Positions 8,916 through 17,937 of a stretch of 64,000 nucleotides of DNA are shown piece after piece. The position numbers and the translations under genes are program-made. Position 1 is the first letter of the stretch; every line of letters begins with the position of its first letter. Below the pieces are notes generated by a model. The model did not search any database. It was not told where the DNA came from and worked only from the letters and a program-made list of their open reading frames with translations. This DNA comes from Candidatus Aalborgicola defluviihabitans. GTDB lineage: Bacteria; Pseudomonadota; Gammaproteobacteria; Burkholderiales; Burkholderiaceae_C. The stretch is taken from the NCBI GenBank assembly GCA_016705575.1, contig JADIXX010000008.1, forward strand, positions 62,001 through 126,000, in the 5' to 3' direction.

Positions 8916-10028
8916 ATGACGGTTTTATCCAGTACCGCAACGCCAACCATCAGCGGCACCCAGCACGTCGTGCTGCTGGGCGCAGGTCTTGTCCATGTGC
9001 AGGCCTTGGCCCAACTGGCCACCAAGCCCCTGGCAGGCACAGTAGTGACACTGGTCGCGCCCCACCCGCGACAGCTCAATGCGGGCATGGTGCCGGGCTT
9101 CATGGCTGGCCACTATACGCTGGATGATTGCGCTATACCCTTGGAACCGCTGGTGCAGCGCAGCGGCATTCGTTGGGTGCAGCACAGTGCCGTCGGGTTG
9201 GATGTGCAACAGCAAACCCTGCAGCTCGACGATGGCAGTACGCTGCACTTTGACTGGCTGTCAATCAACACCGACCCAATCCAGGACCGCGATCAGCTGG
9301 AAAAAGCCATCCCCGGCGTGCGCGAGCATGCCCTGTTTGCACGCCCCATTGAGGCCTTTGCCGCGCTGTGGCCACGCGTGGTTGAAATGGGTAGCAGTCG
9401 TGCGTTGCGCGTTGCGGTGATTGGCGGTGGCAGTACGGGCATCGAACTGGCCCTAGCGGTGCGCCATCGGCTGCCTAACGCGGCCGTCACGTTGGTCAGC
9501 AGCTCCACGGTGCCGGGTGCCAATTACCCCACCAACATGCGGCAGCGCTTGCATAACGTGCTGAAAATGCGCCGTGTCACCGTGATACAGGATCTGGCGG
9601 TGGGCCTGACAGCAAATGCTGTTCAGTTAGGCTGCGGCGCCGATCTGGCCTGCGACGTGCCCATTCTGGCCACCGGCGGCGCCCAACCTCCAGCGTGGTT
9701 GGCAGCCAGTGGGCTGGCACTGGATGATCACGGTTTCATTGCGGTGGACCGATACCTGCGTTCTACCAGCCACAGCCGCGTATTTGCAATGGATAACGTG
9801 GGTACCTGCAGCAGACACCCCTTGGTACAGAACCTGGCCGCCGCCATGGCCGGCTCGCCCCTCCAACCGCACCAGCCGCCAATCAAATCCCTGAATATTC
9901 TGTCCTGCGGTGACCGTTACGCGGTGGCGTCATGGGGCCATTTCAGCGCCCAGGGTTGGTGGGTTTGGCGGCTCAAGGATTGGATGGATCGACGCTTTAT
10001 GGCGCGGTCCACGCAACAGCAGGGTTAA
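8916..10028 (+). CDS. FAD-dependent pyridine nucleotide-disulfide oxidoreductase, SelD-associated type
   Basis: A 370-residue NDH-2-like flavoprotein. The N-terminal Rossmann motif is VLLGAGLVHVQAL (FAD site) and the second dinucleotide site is VAVIGGGSTGIELALAV for NAD(P)H. The motif VFAMDNVGTC near residue 295 corresponds to the FAD-contact region that usually reads VFAxGDxA. Proteins of this type are found fused to, or next to, selenide water dikinase in many bacteria, and here it lies tail to tail with selD with only 15 bp between stops. Its electron acceptor is unknown. The ATG at 8916 is chosen because the conserved region begins soon after; 8883 would add 11 residues. Confidence 0.85.
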   Translation: MTVLSSTATPTISGTQHVVLLGAGLVHVQALAQLATKPLAGTVVTLVAPHPRQLNAGMVPGFMAGHYTLDDCAIPLEPLVQRSGIRWVQHSAVGLDVQQQTLQLDDGSTLHFDWLSINTDPIQDRDQLEKAIPGVREHALFARPIEAFAALWPRVVEMGSSRALRVAVIGGGSTGIELALAVRHRLPNAAVTLVSSSTVPGANYPTNMRQRLHNVLKMRRVTVIQDLAVGLTANAVQLGCGADLACDVPILATGGAQPPAWLAASGLALDDHGFIAVDRYLRSTSHSRVFAMDNVGTCSRHPLVQNLAAAMAGSPLQPHQPPIKSLNILSCGDRYAVASWGHFSAQGWWVWRLKDWMDRRFMARSTQQQG

Positions 10029-10043
10029 CAAACTCCCCCGCCA

Positions 10044-11135
10044 TCAGACAATCTGCAGCGCCGCTCCGTCCGGTGCGCTACCCGAAGGCAAAATTTGCCC
10101 AACCTCTGCTGCCCCATCAAAGCCGTGGCGTCGGAAGATTTCCAGCACCGCCGGCACGGCTTGCGGCACACAACTCGCCAGCAATCCGCCACTGGTCTGC
10201 GGATCGCTCAGCAAGGCCTGGTCAACCGTATTGAAACCGGCGGGCACCGCAATCTCATGCCCGAAGGCCGCCCAATTGCGCCCCGAGGCACCCGTCACCA
10301 TACCGGCACTGGCCAGCGCGTGCACGCCTTCAATCAGTGGCACGCTTGACCAATCCAACTGCACCACACACTGCGCACCACGCGCAATCTCCAGCGCGTG
10401 CCCGGCTAGCCCAAAGCCAGTGACATCGGTCAGGGCGTGTACTCCGTCGAGCGCGGCCAGCTCGGGCCCTGGTGTGTTGAGCTGCGTGGTGACTGCAATC
10501 ATGCGCGCATAACCGGCGGCGTCGAGTTGCTCTTTCTTCAGCGCAGCCGACAGAATGCCCACACCCAACGGCTTGCCCAGGATCAGGCGGTCGCCCACGC
10601 GGGCATCGGCATTGCGCTTGACGCGCTTGGGGTGTACCAGCCCCATGGCCACCAGACCGTAAATGGGTTCCACCGAATCGATGGTGTGGCCGCCGGCAAT
10701 GGGAATGCCTGCCGCCTTGCACACCGACGCACCGCCGGCCAGGATCTGGCCAATGGTTTCCAAAGACAACACATTGATCGGCATACCCACCAGCGCCAAC
10801 GCCATGATGGGGGTGCCGCCCATGGCATAGACGTCCGAGATGGCGTTGGTGGCGGCAATGCGGCCAAAGTCAAAAGGATCGTCCACGATGGGCATGAAAA
10901 AGTCGGTGGTGGCAATCAGTGCCTGATCGGCATTGAGCTGGTACACCGCCGCGTCGTCTGCCGTTTCAATACCCACCAGCAACTCCAGCGGCAGCGGCAT
11001 GGCTGTAGTGGTTTTAAGGATTTGCGAAAGCACACCCGGTGCAATCTTGCAGCCGCAGCCGCCGCCGTGGGATAGCGAGGTCAAGCGGGGCTCGACCGCT
11101 GCGCTGGGTGATGGATGGGTGGAACTGGAATTCAT
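10044..11135 (-). CDS. selD: Selenide, water dikinase (Cys form)
   Basis: Makes selenophosphate from selenide and ATP, the selenium donor for selenocysteine tRNA and 2-selenouridine. The 363-residue protein has the active-site segment GGGCGCK near the N terminus, with Cys where some species have selenocysteine, and the catalytic Lys two residues after the second Cys of that segment. Further family segments are TTDFFMPIVDDPFDFGRIAATNA and DVTGFGLAGHA. The frame is open to 11276, but the ATG at 11135 fits the family. No selA, selB or selU lies in the window, so the use of the product cannot be told here. Confidence 0.95.
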   Translation of the reverse strand: MNSSSTHPSPSAAVEPRLTSLSHGGGCGCKIAPGVLSQILKTTTAMPLPLELLVGIETADDAAVYQLNADQALIATTDFFMPIVDDPFDFGRIAATNAISDVYAMGGTPIMALALVGMPINVLSLETIGQILAGGASVCKAAGIPIAGGHTIDSVEPIYGLVAMGLVHPKRVKRNADARVGDRLILGKPLGVGILSAALKKEQLDAAGYARMIAVTTQLNTPGPELAALDGVHALTDVTGFGLAGHALEIARGAQCVVQLDWSSVPLIEGVHALASAGMVTGASGRNWAAFGHEIAVPAGFNTVDQALLSDPQTSGGLLASCVPQAVPAVLEIFRRHGFDGAAEVGQILPSGSAPDGAALQIV

Positions 11136-11257
11136 GGTGGTATGCGGGTTGCCAATGGATAGCGTCGAGTATCCCAAATTGGGGCCATCCACTTTGGGCG
11201 ACAAGGCCAGCCATCGGCGCGGCGTAAGATGCCGCCCATATCTGCTCAAAGACCGCC

Positions 11258-11716
11258 ATGGCCTGGGACTATCCAAACCCGTTCACCATTTCCGCGATGC
11301 CGCAAGCCTGCGACATCGACGGCCTGAACCACACCAACAATGCGGTCTACGTGCAATGGTGCGAGAAAGTGGGTTGGGCCCACTCGCACGCGCTGGGCCT
11401 GACGTTGGACGACTACCGGCGTCTGGACCGTGCTATGGCGATCCGCCGGGGTGAATACGATTACCTGCTGCCGACATTGCTGGGTGAGCCACTCACACTG
11501 GGCACCTGGCTGTTTGCGGGCAACGGCAAGCTGACCATGGAGCGCCGTTTTCAGTTGGTGCGCGACCGGGACCACGCCACTGTGCTGCGAGGGCGTTGGG
11601 ATCTGGTCTGTATTGAGCTTAGCCGCGGCCAAGCCCGACGCATGCCGCCCGAGTTTAGTCAGGTGTACCTGCCAGCGGTTGTTACAGTCCTCACTACCCA
11701 GGAGGCCATGGAATGA
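11258..11716 (+). CDS. Acyl-CoA thioesterase, 4HBT hot-dog family
   Basis: A 152-residue single hot-dog domain. The N-terminal motif CDIDGLNHTNNAVYVQWCE is the family signature, with the Asp at the catalytic position and NNAVY in the long helix. Members hydrolyse acyl-CoA or act as aromatic acyl-CoA thioesterases; the substrate here is unknown. The stop overlaps the start of the following lipoprotein gene in an ATGA arrangement at 11713-11716. Confidence 0.88.
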   Translation: MAWDYPNPFTISAMPQACDIDGLNHTNNAVYVQWCEKVGWAHSHALGLTLDDYRRLDRAMAIRRGEYDYLLPTLLGEPLTLGTWLFAGNGKLTMERRFQLVRDRDHATVLRGRWDLVCIELSRGQARRMPPEFSQVYLPAVVTVLTTQEAME

Positions 11717-12240
11717 TCCAATCTCCGCCCGCACATGTTGCACTGCGCCTTGTCACGGTGCTGCCAGTGGCTATGGTGGTGGTGCTATTGCAAGCGTGCT
11801 CATCCACGCCACCGAATCCAAACGCCACCTACGGGACTAGCACACGGTCATTTACCTCGCGTCTGACGCCGTACCAGGCGGCCGATGTCACGCTCAATGC
11901 GGTGTCCCTGGTGGGCACGCCCTACCGTCGTGGCGGCAATACCCCGGAAAACGGTTTTGATTGCAGCGGGCTGATTCGCTATGTGTACAAGGCCAGCGCG
12001 GGCGTGAATGCGCCGCGCACGGTGGCCCAGTTGTCGGACTGGGGCCAGGCCATACCTTCCGATTCGGTTCAAACCGGTGATCTGGTGGTGTTCACGTTGG
12101 GGGGGGTGGCCTCGCACGCTGGCATCTATGTGGGCGACGGCCGCTTTGTCCATGCACCTTCAACCGGTGGCGAAGTGCGGTTGGACCAGTTGGCATCCAA
12201 ATACTGGTCCCGCCAGACGGTGGCATTTCGCCGCCCGTAA
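11713..12240 (+). CDS. NlpC/P60 family lipoprotein (C40 endopeptidase)
   Basis: A 175-residue cell-wall hydrolase likely anchored in a membrane by lipid. The signal ends in a lipobox-like LLQAC with Cys at residue 29. The catalytic domain shows FDCSGLIRY with nucleophile Cys at about residue 84, SHAGIYVGDG with the catalytic His, and FVHAPS after it. The family cuts peptidoglycan stem peptides, and this short form resembles E. coli Spr/MepS. The gene has a run of eight G at 12099-12106 inside the reading frame; the frame is intact here. It is coupled to the thioesterase gene upstream and lies 14 bp before the response regulator gene. Confidence 0.92.
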   Translation: MIQSPPAHVALRLVTVLPVAMVVVLLQACSSTPPNPNATYGTSTRSFTSRLTPYQAADVTLNAVSLVGTPYRRGGNTPENGFDCSGLIRYVYKASAGVNAPRTVAQLSDWGQAIPSDSVQTGDLVVFTLGGVASHAGIYVGDGRFVHAPSTGGEVRLDQLASKYWSRQTVAFRRP

Positions 12241-12254
12241 TTGCCGCCTCGATC

Positions 12255-12857
12255 ATGCGCATCCTGCTGGTAGAAGACGATACGATGATCGGCGAATCGG
12301 TGATGGACGCCCTGCGTGCCGAGCACTATGCCGTTGACTGGGTCAAAGACGGCGAGATGGCGCTGACCGCCCTGCATACACAAACCTACGATCTGGTTTT
12401 GCTGGACTTGGGGCTGCCACGGCGTGATGGCATGGCGGTTTTGCACTCCATGCGTTCGCACAAGATCCGCACACCGGTTCTGATCGCGACCGCGCGCGAT
12501 TCGGTGCAGCAGCGCATCCAGGGGCTGGATGCGGGTGCCGATGATTACGTTCTCAAACCCTACGACCTGGACGAACTCCTGGCTCGCATACGCGCCTTGC
12601 TACGACGCGCTTCGGGACGCGCCGAACCCATTTACGAGCACAAAGGCGTGAGCATCAATCCCGCGACCCGGGAAGTAAGCGTTGGCGGGCAACCGGTGCT
12701 GCTATCGGCACGCGAATGGGCGGTTCTCGAACCGATGTTGGCCCGACCGGGCTTGGTTTTGTCCCGCACGCAGTTGGAAGAAAAGCTGTACGGCTGGAAA
12801 GATGAAATCAGCAGCAACGCAGTCGAGGTCTACATCCATGGTTTGCGCAAAAATTAG
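12255..12857 (+). pseudogene. OmpR-family response regulator, C terminus frameshifted
   Basis: The 200-residue product has an intact receiver domain (1-115): acidic DD near residue 9, the phosphorylation Asp in LVLLDLGLPRRDG, and the Lys in VLKPYDLDEL. The DNA-binding winged helix follows but ends early at HGLRKN with a TAG at 12855. In the neighbouring frame the normal end continues as KLGPELIQNVRGVGYNV up to a stop at 12911-12913, just before the kinase start at 12916. The two frames meet in a run of five A at 12849-12853; six would restore the protein. The lost part is the C-terminal beta hairpin and wing that contacts DNA. This is either a real one-base deletion or a homopolymer sequencing error. 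Confidence 0.8.
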
Positions 12858-12915
12858 GGCCTGAGCTGATCCAGAATGTGCGCGGTGTAGGCTACAACGT
12901 GCCCAAGGTATAACC

Positions 12916-14247
12916 ATGCGACTGCAAACCACCCACTCACTGCGCAACCGCTTGCTATGGGTATTGCTGGTGGCCATCATGCTGACTGCAGTCGCACAGG
13001 CGCTGATTTCCTACCGTACGGCTCGCTCCGAGGCGGACGACATATTCGACTACCACATGCAGCAAATGGCGCTTGCACTGCGCTCTGGTTTGCCCACAAA
13101 CGGGGCAACCAGCGTGGACGGCGATGCAAATGCAGACGAGAATTTTGACTTTGTGATCCAGGTCTGGACTGCCGATGGTCTGAGCGTGTTTCAGTCGGCC
13201 GCACGCGCTGAATTGCCGCAGCGGGCGATGTTGGGTTTTTCGAACGTCGCCGCTCGCGGCACCACCTACCGCGTGTTTTCGATGCAGTCGCGATCACAGG
13301 TCATCCAGGTCGCCCAGGATATGGCGGCACGTCGCGAAATGGCTAGCAGGTTGGCACTGCGCTCCATGCTCCCCATCGCCGTCATGGCACCCTTGCTGAT
13401 GCTGGTGGTCTGGTGGGCCGTGGGCCTTTCATTGCGACCGGTATCGCGCGTGCGCCGCCAAGTGGCACAGCGACAGGCCGATGATCTGAGCGATGTCAGT
13501 GAGCTTGGCCTGCCCGACGAAATTCGCCCTTTGGTGCACGAGCTCAATCTGCTGTTTGCGCGCGTTCACCAGGCCTTCGATGCGCAAACCAATTTCGTGG
13601 CGGACGCCGCCCATGAACTGCGCTCGCCCTTGGCCGCATTGAAGCTCCAGGTACAAGGGCTGCAGCGCGCGACGGACGACGCCACGCGAGAAGTGGCGGT
13701 TACCCGCCTGGTCACGGGCATTGACCGTGCCACCCGCTTGGTAGAACAACTGCTGGTGCTCGCTCGGCATCAGGCCAACACGCTTGAAACCAAGGCGCAA
13801 CCGGTGTCGCTGGCAGAGATGGCCCGCCTGGCCATTGCCGATGCCACTCCCGCCGCGCAGGCGCACCAAATAGACCTCGGTCTTGGGCGCACTGTTGAAG
13901 ATCGCATTGCAGGTCACCCCGATGCATTGCGCATCCTGATGCGCAATCTACTCGACAACGCCGTCAAATACACACCGACGGGTGGCAGGGTGGACCTTGA
14001 AATTCAGCGTGAGGCTGACATGCTGCGCCTGGTTGTGGAGGACAGTGGCCCAGGCATCGCAGACGCTGATCTTGAGCGGGTTCTGGATCGGTTCTATCGT
14101 GTTGCCGGAACACGGACTACCGGTAGCGGCCTTGGGTTGGCTATCGTCAAGTCCATTGCGGATTTGCACCACGCATCACTACAACTCGACCGCTCCCCGC
14201 GCATGGGCGGACTGCGTGTGGAAGTCAAATTTCCGGCTATTGGTTAA
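12916..14247 (+). CDS. Sensor histidine kinase, QseC/EnvZ-like
   Basis: A 443-residue membrane kinase. Membrane segments are at about 12-32 and 152-174, with a periplasmic loop between, then a HAMP linker. The phosphorylated His is in HELRSP at about residue 233. The ATP-binding domain shows NLLDNAVKYTP, DSGPGI and GSGLGLAI. It starts three bases after the position where the uninterrupted response regulator would end, so the two form one operon. The cognate regulator is frameshifted in this sequence. The DegP-like protease gene follows 81 bp downstream, which hints at an envelope-stress role, but the signal is unknown. Confidence 0.93.
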   Translation: MRLQTTHSLRNRLLWVLLVAIMLTAVAQALISYRTARSEADDIFDYHMQQMALALRSGLPTNGATSVDGDANADENFDFVIQVWTADGLSVFQSAARAELPQRAMLGFSNVAARGTTYRVFSMQSRSQVIQVAQDMAARREMASRLALRSMLPIAVMAPLLMLVVWWAVGLSLRPVSRVRRQVAQRQADDLSDVSELGLPDEIRPLVHELNLLFARVHQAFDAQTNFVADAAHELRSPLAALKLQVQGLQRATDDATREVAVTRLVTGIDRATRLVEQLLVLARHQANTLETKAQPVSLAEMARLAIADATPAAQAHQIDLGLGRTVEDRIAGHPDALRILMRNLLDNAVKYTPTGGRVDLEIQREADMLRLVVEDSGPGIADADLERVLDRFYRVAGTRTTGSGLGLAIVKSIADLHHASLQLDRSPRMGGLRVEVKFPAIG

Positions 14248-14328
14248 AAGCGATTCGTGGTTTAAGCCCTGTCTAAGTTTTGGGCACGATATTCGAGTCG
14301 TGTTCATTCTTTACCCCCAGGAGCTTTT

Positions 14329-15831
14329 ATGACCATGCGTTCAATGGCACCGTCCCGACTTGTTCTGGCGCTAGTCGCCGCTGGCGCACTCGGTGGCGCA
14401 GGGGCCACTTTCTTAACAATTTCCCATGTGAGTGCAGCGCCAACCGCTGTCACCGTGACTACGCCCGCTGTGGCATCGAACAGTGCTATCGGGGCTCCCG
14501 ACTTTTCACAGATTGCTGAGCGCTATGGCGCAGCCGTTGTCAATATCAGTGTCAGCGGCACCAAGGCGGCAACCGATGATTCACAGCAAGAGCCGGCTGC
14601 ACAGCGTCGTGGCGTGCCTGGCATGGATCCGAACGATCCGTTCTACGAATTCTTCCGGCGCTTCCAGGGACCCAATGGCGCCATGCCAGGTCAGCGCGAC
14701 CAGCCGGTGCGGGGACAGGGTTCAGGTTTTATCGTCAGTGGAAACGGGCTGATTTTGACCAACGCTCACGTGGTGCGCGATGCCAAAGACGTTACCGTCA
14801 AACTCACCGACCGGCGCGAGTTTCAGGCCAAGGTTCTAGGATCCGACCCCAAGACTGATGTTGCAGTGCTCAAGATCGAAGCGAGTAACCTGCCCGTCGT
14901 GCCTTTAGGCGACTCGCACAACCTGCGGGTGGGCGAGTGGGTGCTGGCTATCGGCTCGCCGTTCGGTTTTGAGAACAGCGTGAGTGCAGGCGTGGTCAGC
15001 GCCAAAGGCCGTGCTTTGCCCGATGATGGCTTTGTGCCATTCATCCAAACCGATGTCGCCGTCAATCCCGGCAATTCCGGTGGTCCACTGTTTAACTCAC
15101 GCGGCGAGGTTATCGGTATCAATTCGCAGATTTTCAGCCATACCGGCGGCTACCAAGGTCTGTCATTCGCCATTCCGATTGATTTGGCGATCAAGATCAA
15201 AGACCAGATCGTGGCCACTGGCAAAGCCAGCCATGCGCGCCTGGGCGTGGCCATCCAGGATGTGAACCAGGGTTTTGCCGATTCGTTCAAGCTGGACAAA
15301 CCGGAAGGTGCACTGGTGGCCAATGTCGACAAGGGTAGTCCAGCCGATCGTGCGGGGTTACAGGCTGGCGACGTTATCCGCAAAATCAATGGTCAACCCA
15401 TCATCGCCTCGAATGATCTGTCGGCCTTGATCGGCCAGTCTGCACCGGGGCAAAAGGTCGCGATCGAAATCTGGCGGCAGGGAAAGCGTGAAGAGCTCAG
15501 CGCCCAGCTTGGGGACGCCAGCGACAAGGCGGGCAAGGTAGCCAAAGCCGACGAATCTGCCGGCAAAGGCAAGCTTGGGCTGGCGCTGCGGGCGTTGGAG
15601 CCATCGGAAAGACGTGACTCTGGCCTAGCCACCGGGCTGGTGGTTGAGGGGGTCAGTGGCGCCGCAGAACTTGCGGGTGTGCGGCCTAGTGACGTGGTGC
15701 TGGCAGTCAATGGCACTGCGGTAAAAAACGTTGAGCAGGTGCGTGAGATCGTTTCCAGCTCCAACAAATCGGTGGCGCTGTTGATCGAGCGCGAAGGCAG
15801 CAAAATTTTCGTACCGGTGCGCATCGGCTGA
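14329..15831 (+). CDS. DegP/HtrA-family periplasmic serine protease (Do-like)
   Basis: A 500-residue periplasmic protease-chaperone for misfolded envelope proteins. A signal peptide or anchor spans about 8-36. The trypsin-like domain has LTNAHVV with His147, DPKTDVAVL with Asp177 and NPGNSGGPLF with Ser250. Two PDZ domains follow, from about 290-390 (VANVDKGSPADRAGLQ) and 405-495 (VVEGVSGAAELAGV). The layout matches DegP/MucD. It lies downstream of the two-component genes and may be under their control; I did not find a convincing sigma-E promoter in the 81-bp gap. Confidence 0.95.
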   Translation: MTMRSMAPSRLVLALVAAGALGGAGATFLTISHVSAAPTAVTVTTPAVASNSAIGAPDFSQIAERYGAAVVNISVSGTKAATDDSQQEPAAQRRGVPGMDPNDPFYEFFRRFQGPNGAMPGQRDQPVRGQGSGFIVSGNGLILTNAHVVRDAKDVTVKLTDRREFQAKVLGSDPKTDVAVLKIEASNLPVVPLGDSHNLRVGEWVLAIGSPFGFENSVSAGVVSAKGRALPDDGFVPFIQTDVAVNPGNSGGPLFNSRGEVIGINSQIFSHTGGYQGLSFAIPIDLAIKIKDQIVATGKASHARLGVAIQDVNQGFADSFKLDKPEGALVANVDKGSPADRAGLQAGDVIRKINGQPIIASNDLSALIGQSAPGQKVAIEIWRQGKREELSAQLGDASDKAGKVAKADESAGKGKLGLALRALEPSERRDSGLATGLVVEGVSGAAELAGVRPSDVVLAVNGTAVKNVEQVREIVSSSNKSVALLIEREGSKIFVPVRIG

Positions 15832-15854
15832 AGCAGCCTACCAGCCTGGTCGAT

Positions 15855-16190
15855 TCAGCCGAAGGTGGCCAGCACACTCACAAACAGTGTCTTGACAAGC
15901 AGCCACGTGGCCAGCACGATGGCCCAGGATTTCCAGCGCACGCGTGGTGTATTGAAACGGTTCTCGGTCAGGGTGAATACGACTGCCCCGGCCAGACCAA
16001 ATGACATGCCCATAAAGGCCTGGTCGAGCTTTTGCGCCCAGAACGGGTTACTGGCGCCATCTACCGGCTGGAACAGGTGCACGACCAACCCAAACACCAA
16101 CCAGCGCACCAAGTAGCCCCACCACCGGGTCCATCGGCCGGTACCAACCGGGGGCCAGTGGGGCGTGTCATGGGGTGCTGCGTGGTTCAT
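15855..16190 (-). CDS. Small membrane protein of unknown function
   Basis: A 111-residue protein with three likely membrane segments: about 25-42, 60-77 and 88-107. The first 20 residues are rich in His, Pro and Trp (TPHWPPVG, RWTRWWGYL). No motif is recognised and no function is proposed. Codon use looks like its neighbours and the reading frame is clean, so it is probably a real gene. It faces the protease gene tail to tail. Confidence 0.65.
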   Translation of the reverse strand: MNHAAPHDTPHWPPVGTGRWTRWWGYLVRWLVFGLVVHLFQPVDGASNPFWAQKLDQAFMGMSFGLAGAVVFTLTENRFNTPRVRWKSWAIVLATWLLVKTLFVSVLATFG

Positions 16191-16261
16191 CGTGCCAGCA
16201 GTTTACCCACGTCTACGCGCCGAACGTGGTCGTGTGGCTACAGGCAGGTCATGCGCTGGGG

Positions 16262-17011
16262 TTAGCGTGCCAGATAGCCGCCATCAACCGGGTAATAGGC
16301 CCCGGTGACAAAGGAGGCACGGTCTGATGACAGCCAAGCAACAAGCTCGGCTACTTCCGTTGCTTTGCCCAAACGGCCAATGGGGTGCGCTCCCACCAAA
16401 AACGCACGCACGCCGTCGTCAGCCTCCAGTCCGCTGATCATGGGGGTGTGAATAAAGCCCGGTCCCACGGAGTTGACGCGAACCCCCTGGGCGCTGTATT
16501 CCAGCGCGGCGGCTTGCGTCAAACCCAGCACACCGTGTTTGGCTGCGGAGTAGGCCGGGCTGTTGGCAAATGCCACGGCACCCAAAATGGAAGCCATGTT
16601 CACGATAGAACCTCCACCATTTTTCAGCATGGCAGCAATCTGGTACTTCATGCCATAGAAAACACCCGACAGGTTGATGTTGATAACCTGCGCCCACCCA
16701 TCCAGCGGATAGTCCGCCGTGGGGGCAGAGGGCCCACCAATGCCGGCATTGTTGCAAGCCACATCCAAGCGACCATAATGAGCCACAGTCGCATTGACCA
16801 GTGCTTCACAGTCGGCAGCCTTGCCCACATCGGTCGCGACAAAAATAGCGTCACCCCCCTGAGCCCGCACCAGTTTTACCGTTTCCTCACCACCTGCAAC
16901 GTCTAGGTCCGACACGACGACTTTGGCACCCTCACGCGCCCACACCTGCGCTACCGCGCGCCCAATACCGGAGCCGCCACCGGTTACCAAAGCCACTTTG
17001 TTCTTCAACAT
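16262..17011 (-). CDS. Short-chain dehydrogenase/reductase (classical SDR)
   Basis: A 249-residue NAD(P)-dependent oxidoreductase. The cofactor motif is GGGSGIGRAV at about 11-20, followed by an Asp at the end of beta 2 (SDLD), which favours NAD over NADP. NNAG is near residue 90, and the catalytic Ser-Tyr-Lys set is in MASILGAVA and YSAAKHG. The length is normal for classical SDRs. The substrate cannot be told. The 172 bp between it and the next gene show nothing recognisable. Confidence 0.9.
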   Translation of the reverse strand: MLKNKVALVTGGGSGIGRAVAQVWAREGAKVVVSDLDVAGGEETVKLVRAQGGDAIFVATDVGKAADCEALVNATVAHYGRLDVACNNAGIGGPSAPTADYPLDGWAQVININLSGVFYGMKYQIAAMLKNGGGSIVNMASILGAVAFANSPAYSAAKHGVLGLTQAAALEYSAQGVRVNSVGPGFIHTPMISGLEADDGVRAFLVGAHPIGRLGKATEVAELVAWLSSDRASFVTGAYYPVDGGYLAR

Positions 17012-17183
17012 GTCATTTCCTTTGCTTTCACACGGCGAGGCGCCGCAACCGGATCACGCACTATGACAGCATGATACGCAGCTTCTTTCCCCCGACGGGT
17101 AAGCTGACACCACTGCTTCCCCAGGCTGCTACGGGTTGGCGGCGTAATTATTTGATAATTGCAAGTTGTTTTTGGATGCGAAT

Positions 17184-17882
17184 TCAGTCTCTGGCAAATA
17201 GCGCGACGATGTTGTCTCCGCGTTCCAACTGAGGCATCGACGGCAGGCTTTGCAGCACCTCGGCAACCCTGTCCACGACCTCATCGCCACCCAGGTTCCA
17301 GCTATCCATGGTTCTGGACCAGACCGTCCTCAAACCGCACTTGAGCGCAACCCGGTCAAGGTCCGCCAGCGTGAATTCCCGCACATGTTGCGGATCGGCC
17401 AGTAACAACTCCCCATAAATCCATTTGGCCAGCATGTGCATGGAAGCCGCATTGGGCGTTGTTACCAGTAGCAAACCCTCTGGTCGCAGCGTGCGCCTCA
17501 TCTCGCACAGCATGCTCTCGACACCCGAGTAGTTGAACGCCTCAAGGTCACGCAGTTCGCTACTGTCAACATCCTTGATGTGCTCAATAACTTCAGTACA
17601 CAGGACGAGATCAATGCATTGGTCAGGGAAAGGCAAGGGGCCGCGCAGGTCCACCTCTGTGCCGCGCACCTCCCAGCCCATGCTACCGAGTTAAGTTGCT
17701 ACAGGACCCACCCCGCCTGCGTCCAGCACTACGCCAGTGGAAAGCCCCAGTCCTGCAACAGTGTTCCAAGTCTGGACGAAGCGACGCCGATGATGAACAA
17801 AGTATGCTCCACGCTGAACCCACTCAATGTCGCAATACAACTCAAATGTCACCGTTTTCCTACCCCATGTCCAAATGGGCAT
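17184..17882 (-). pseudogene. Class I SAM-dependent methyltransferase with in-frame stop
   Basis: Two collinear pieces in the same frame are separated by a single TAA (minus strand, 17691-17693). The upstream piece ends with the SAM-binding loop VVLDAGGVGPVAT and the downstream piece resumes LGSMGWEVRGTEVDL, exactly the next part of a methyltransferase Rossmann fold, then LVLCTEVIEHI and TTPNAASM. A Tyr codon changed to TAA would explain it. The downstream ATG at 17681 could in theory make a 165-residue fragment, but without the SAM loop it would not work. The start of the upstream piece is uncertain. It is the left-most gene of the glycan locus and diverges from the WcbI-like gene. Confidence 0.75.
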
Positions 17883-17937
17883 TGTTGCAGATCGCCCCGT
17901 CTACGGTCATCTATCGCATCTATCACGGTCAATCCGC

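Noticed and set aside
12840..12870. Programmed minus-one frameshift in the response regulator gene
   Set aside because: The direction fits, but the heptamer is not a canonical slippery site and no stimulatory stem-loop was seen. A deletion or a sequencing error is more likely.
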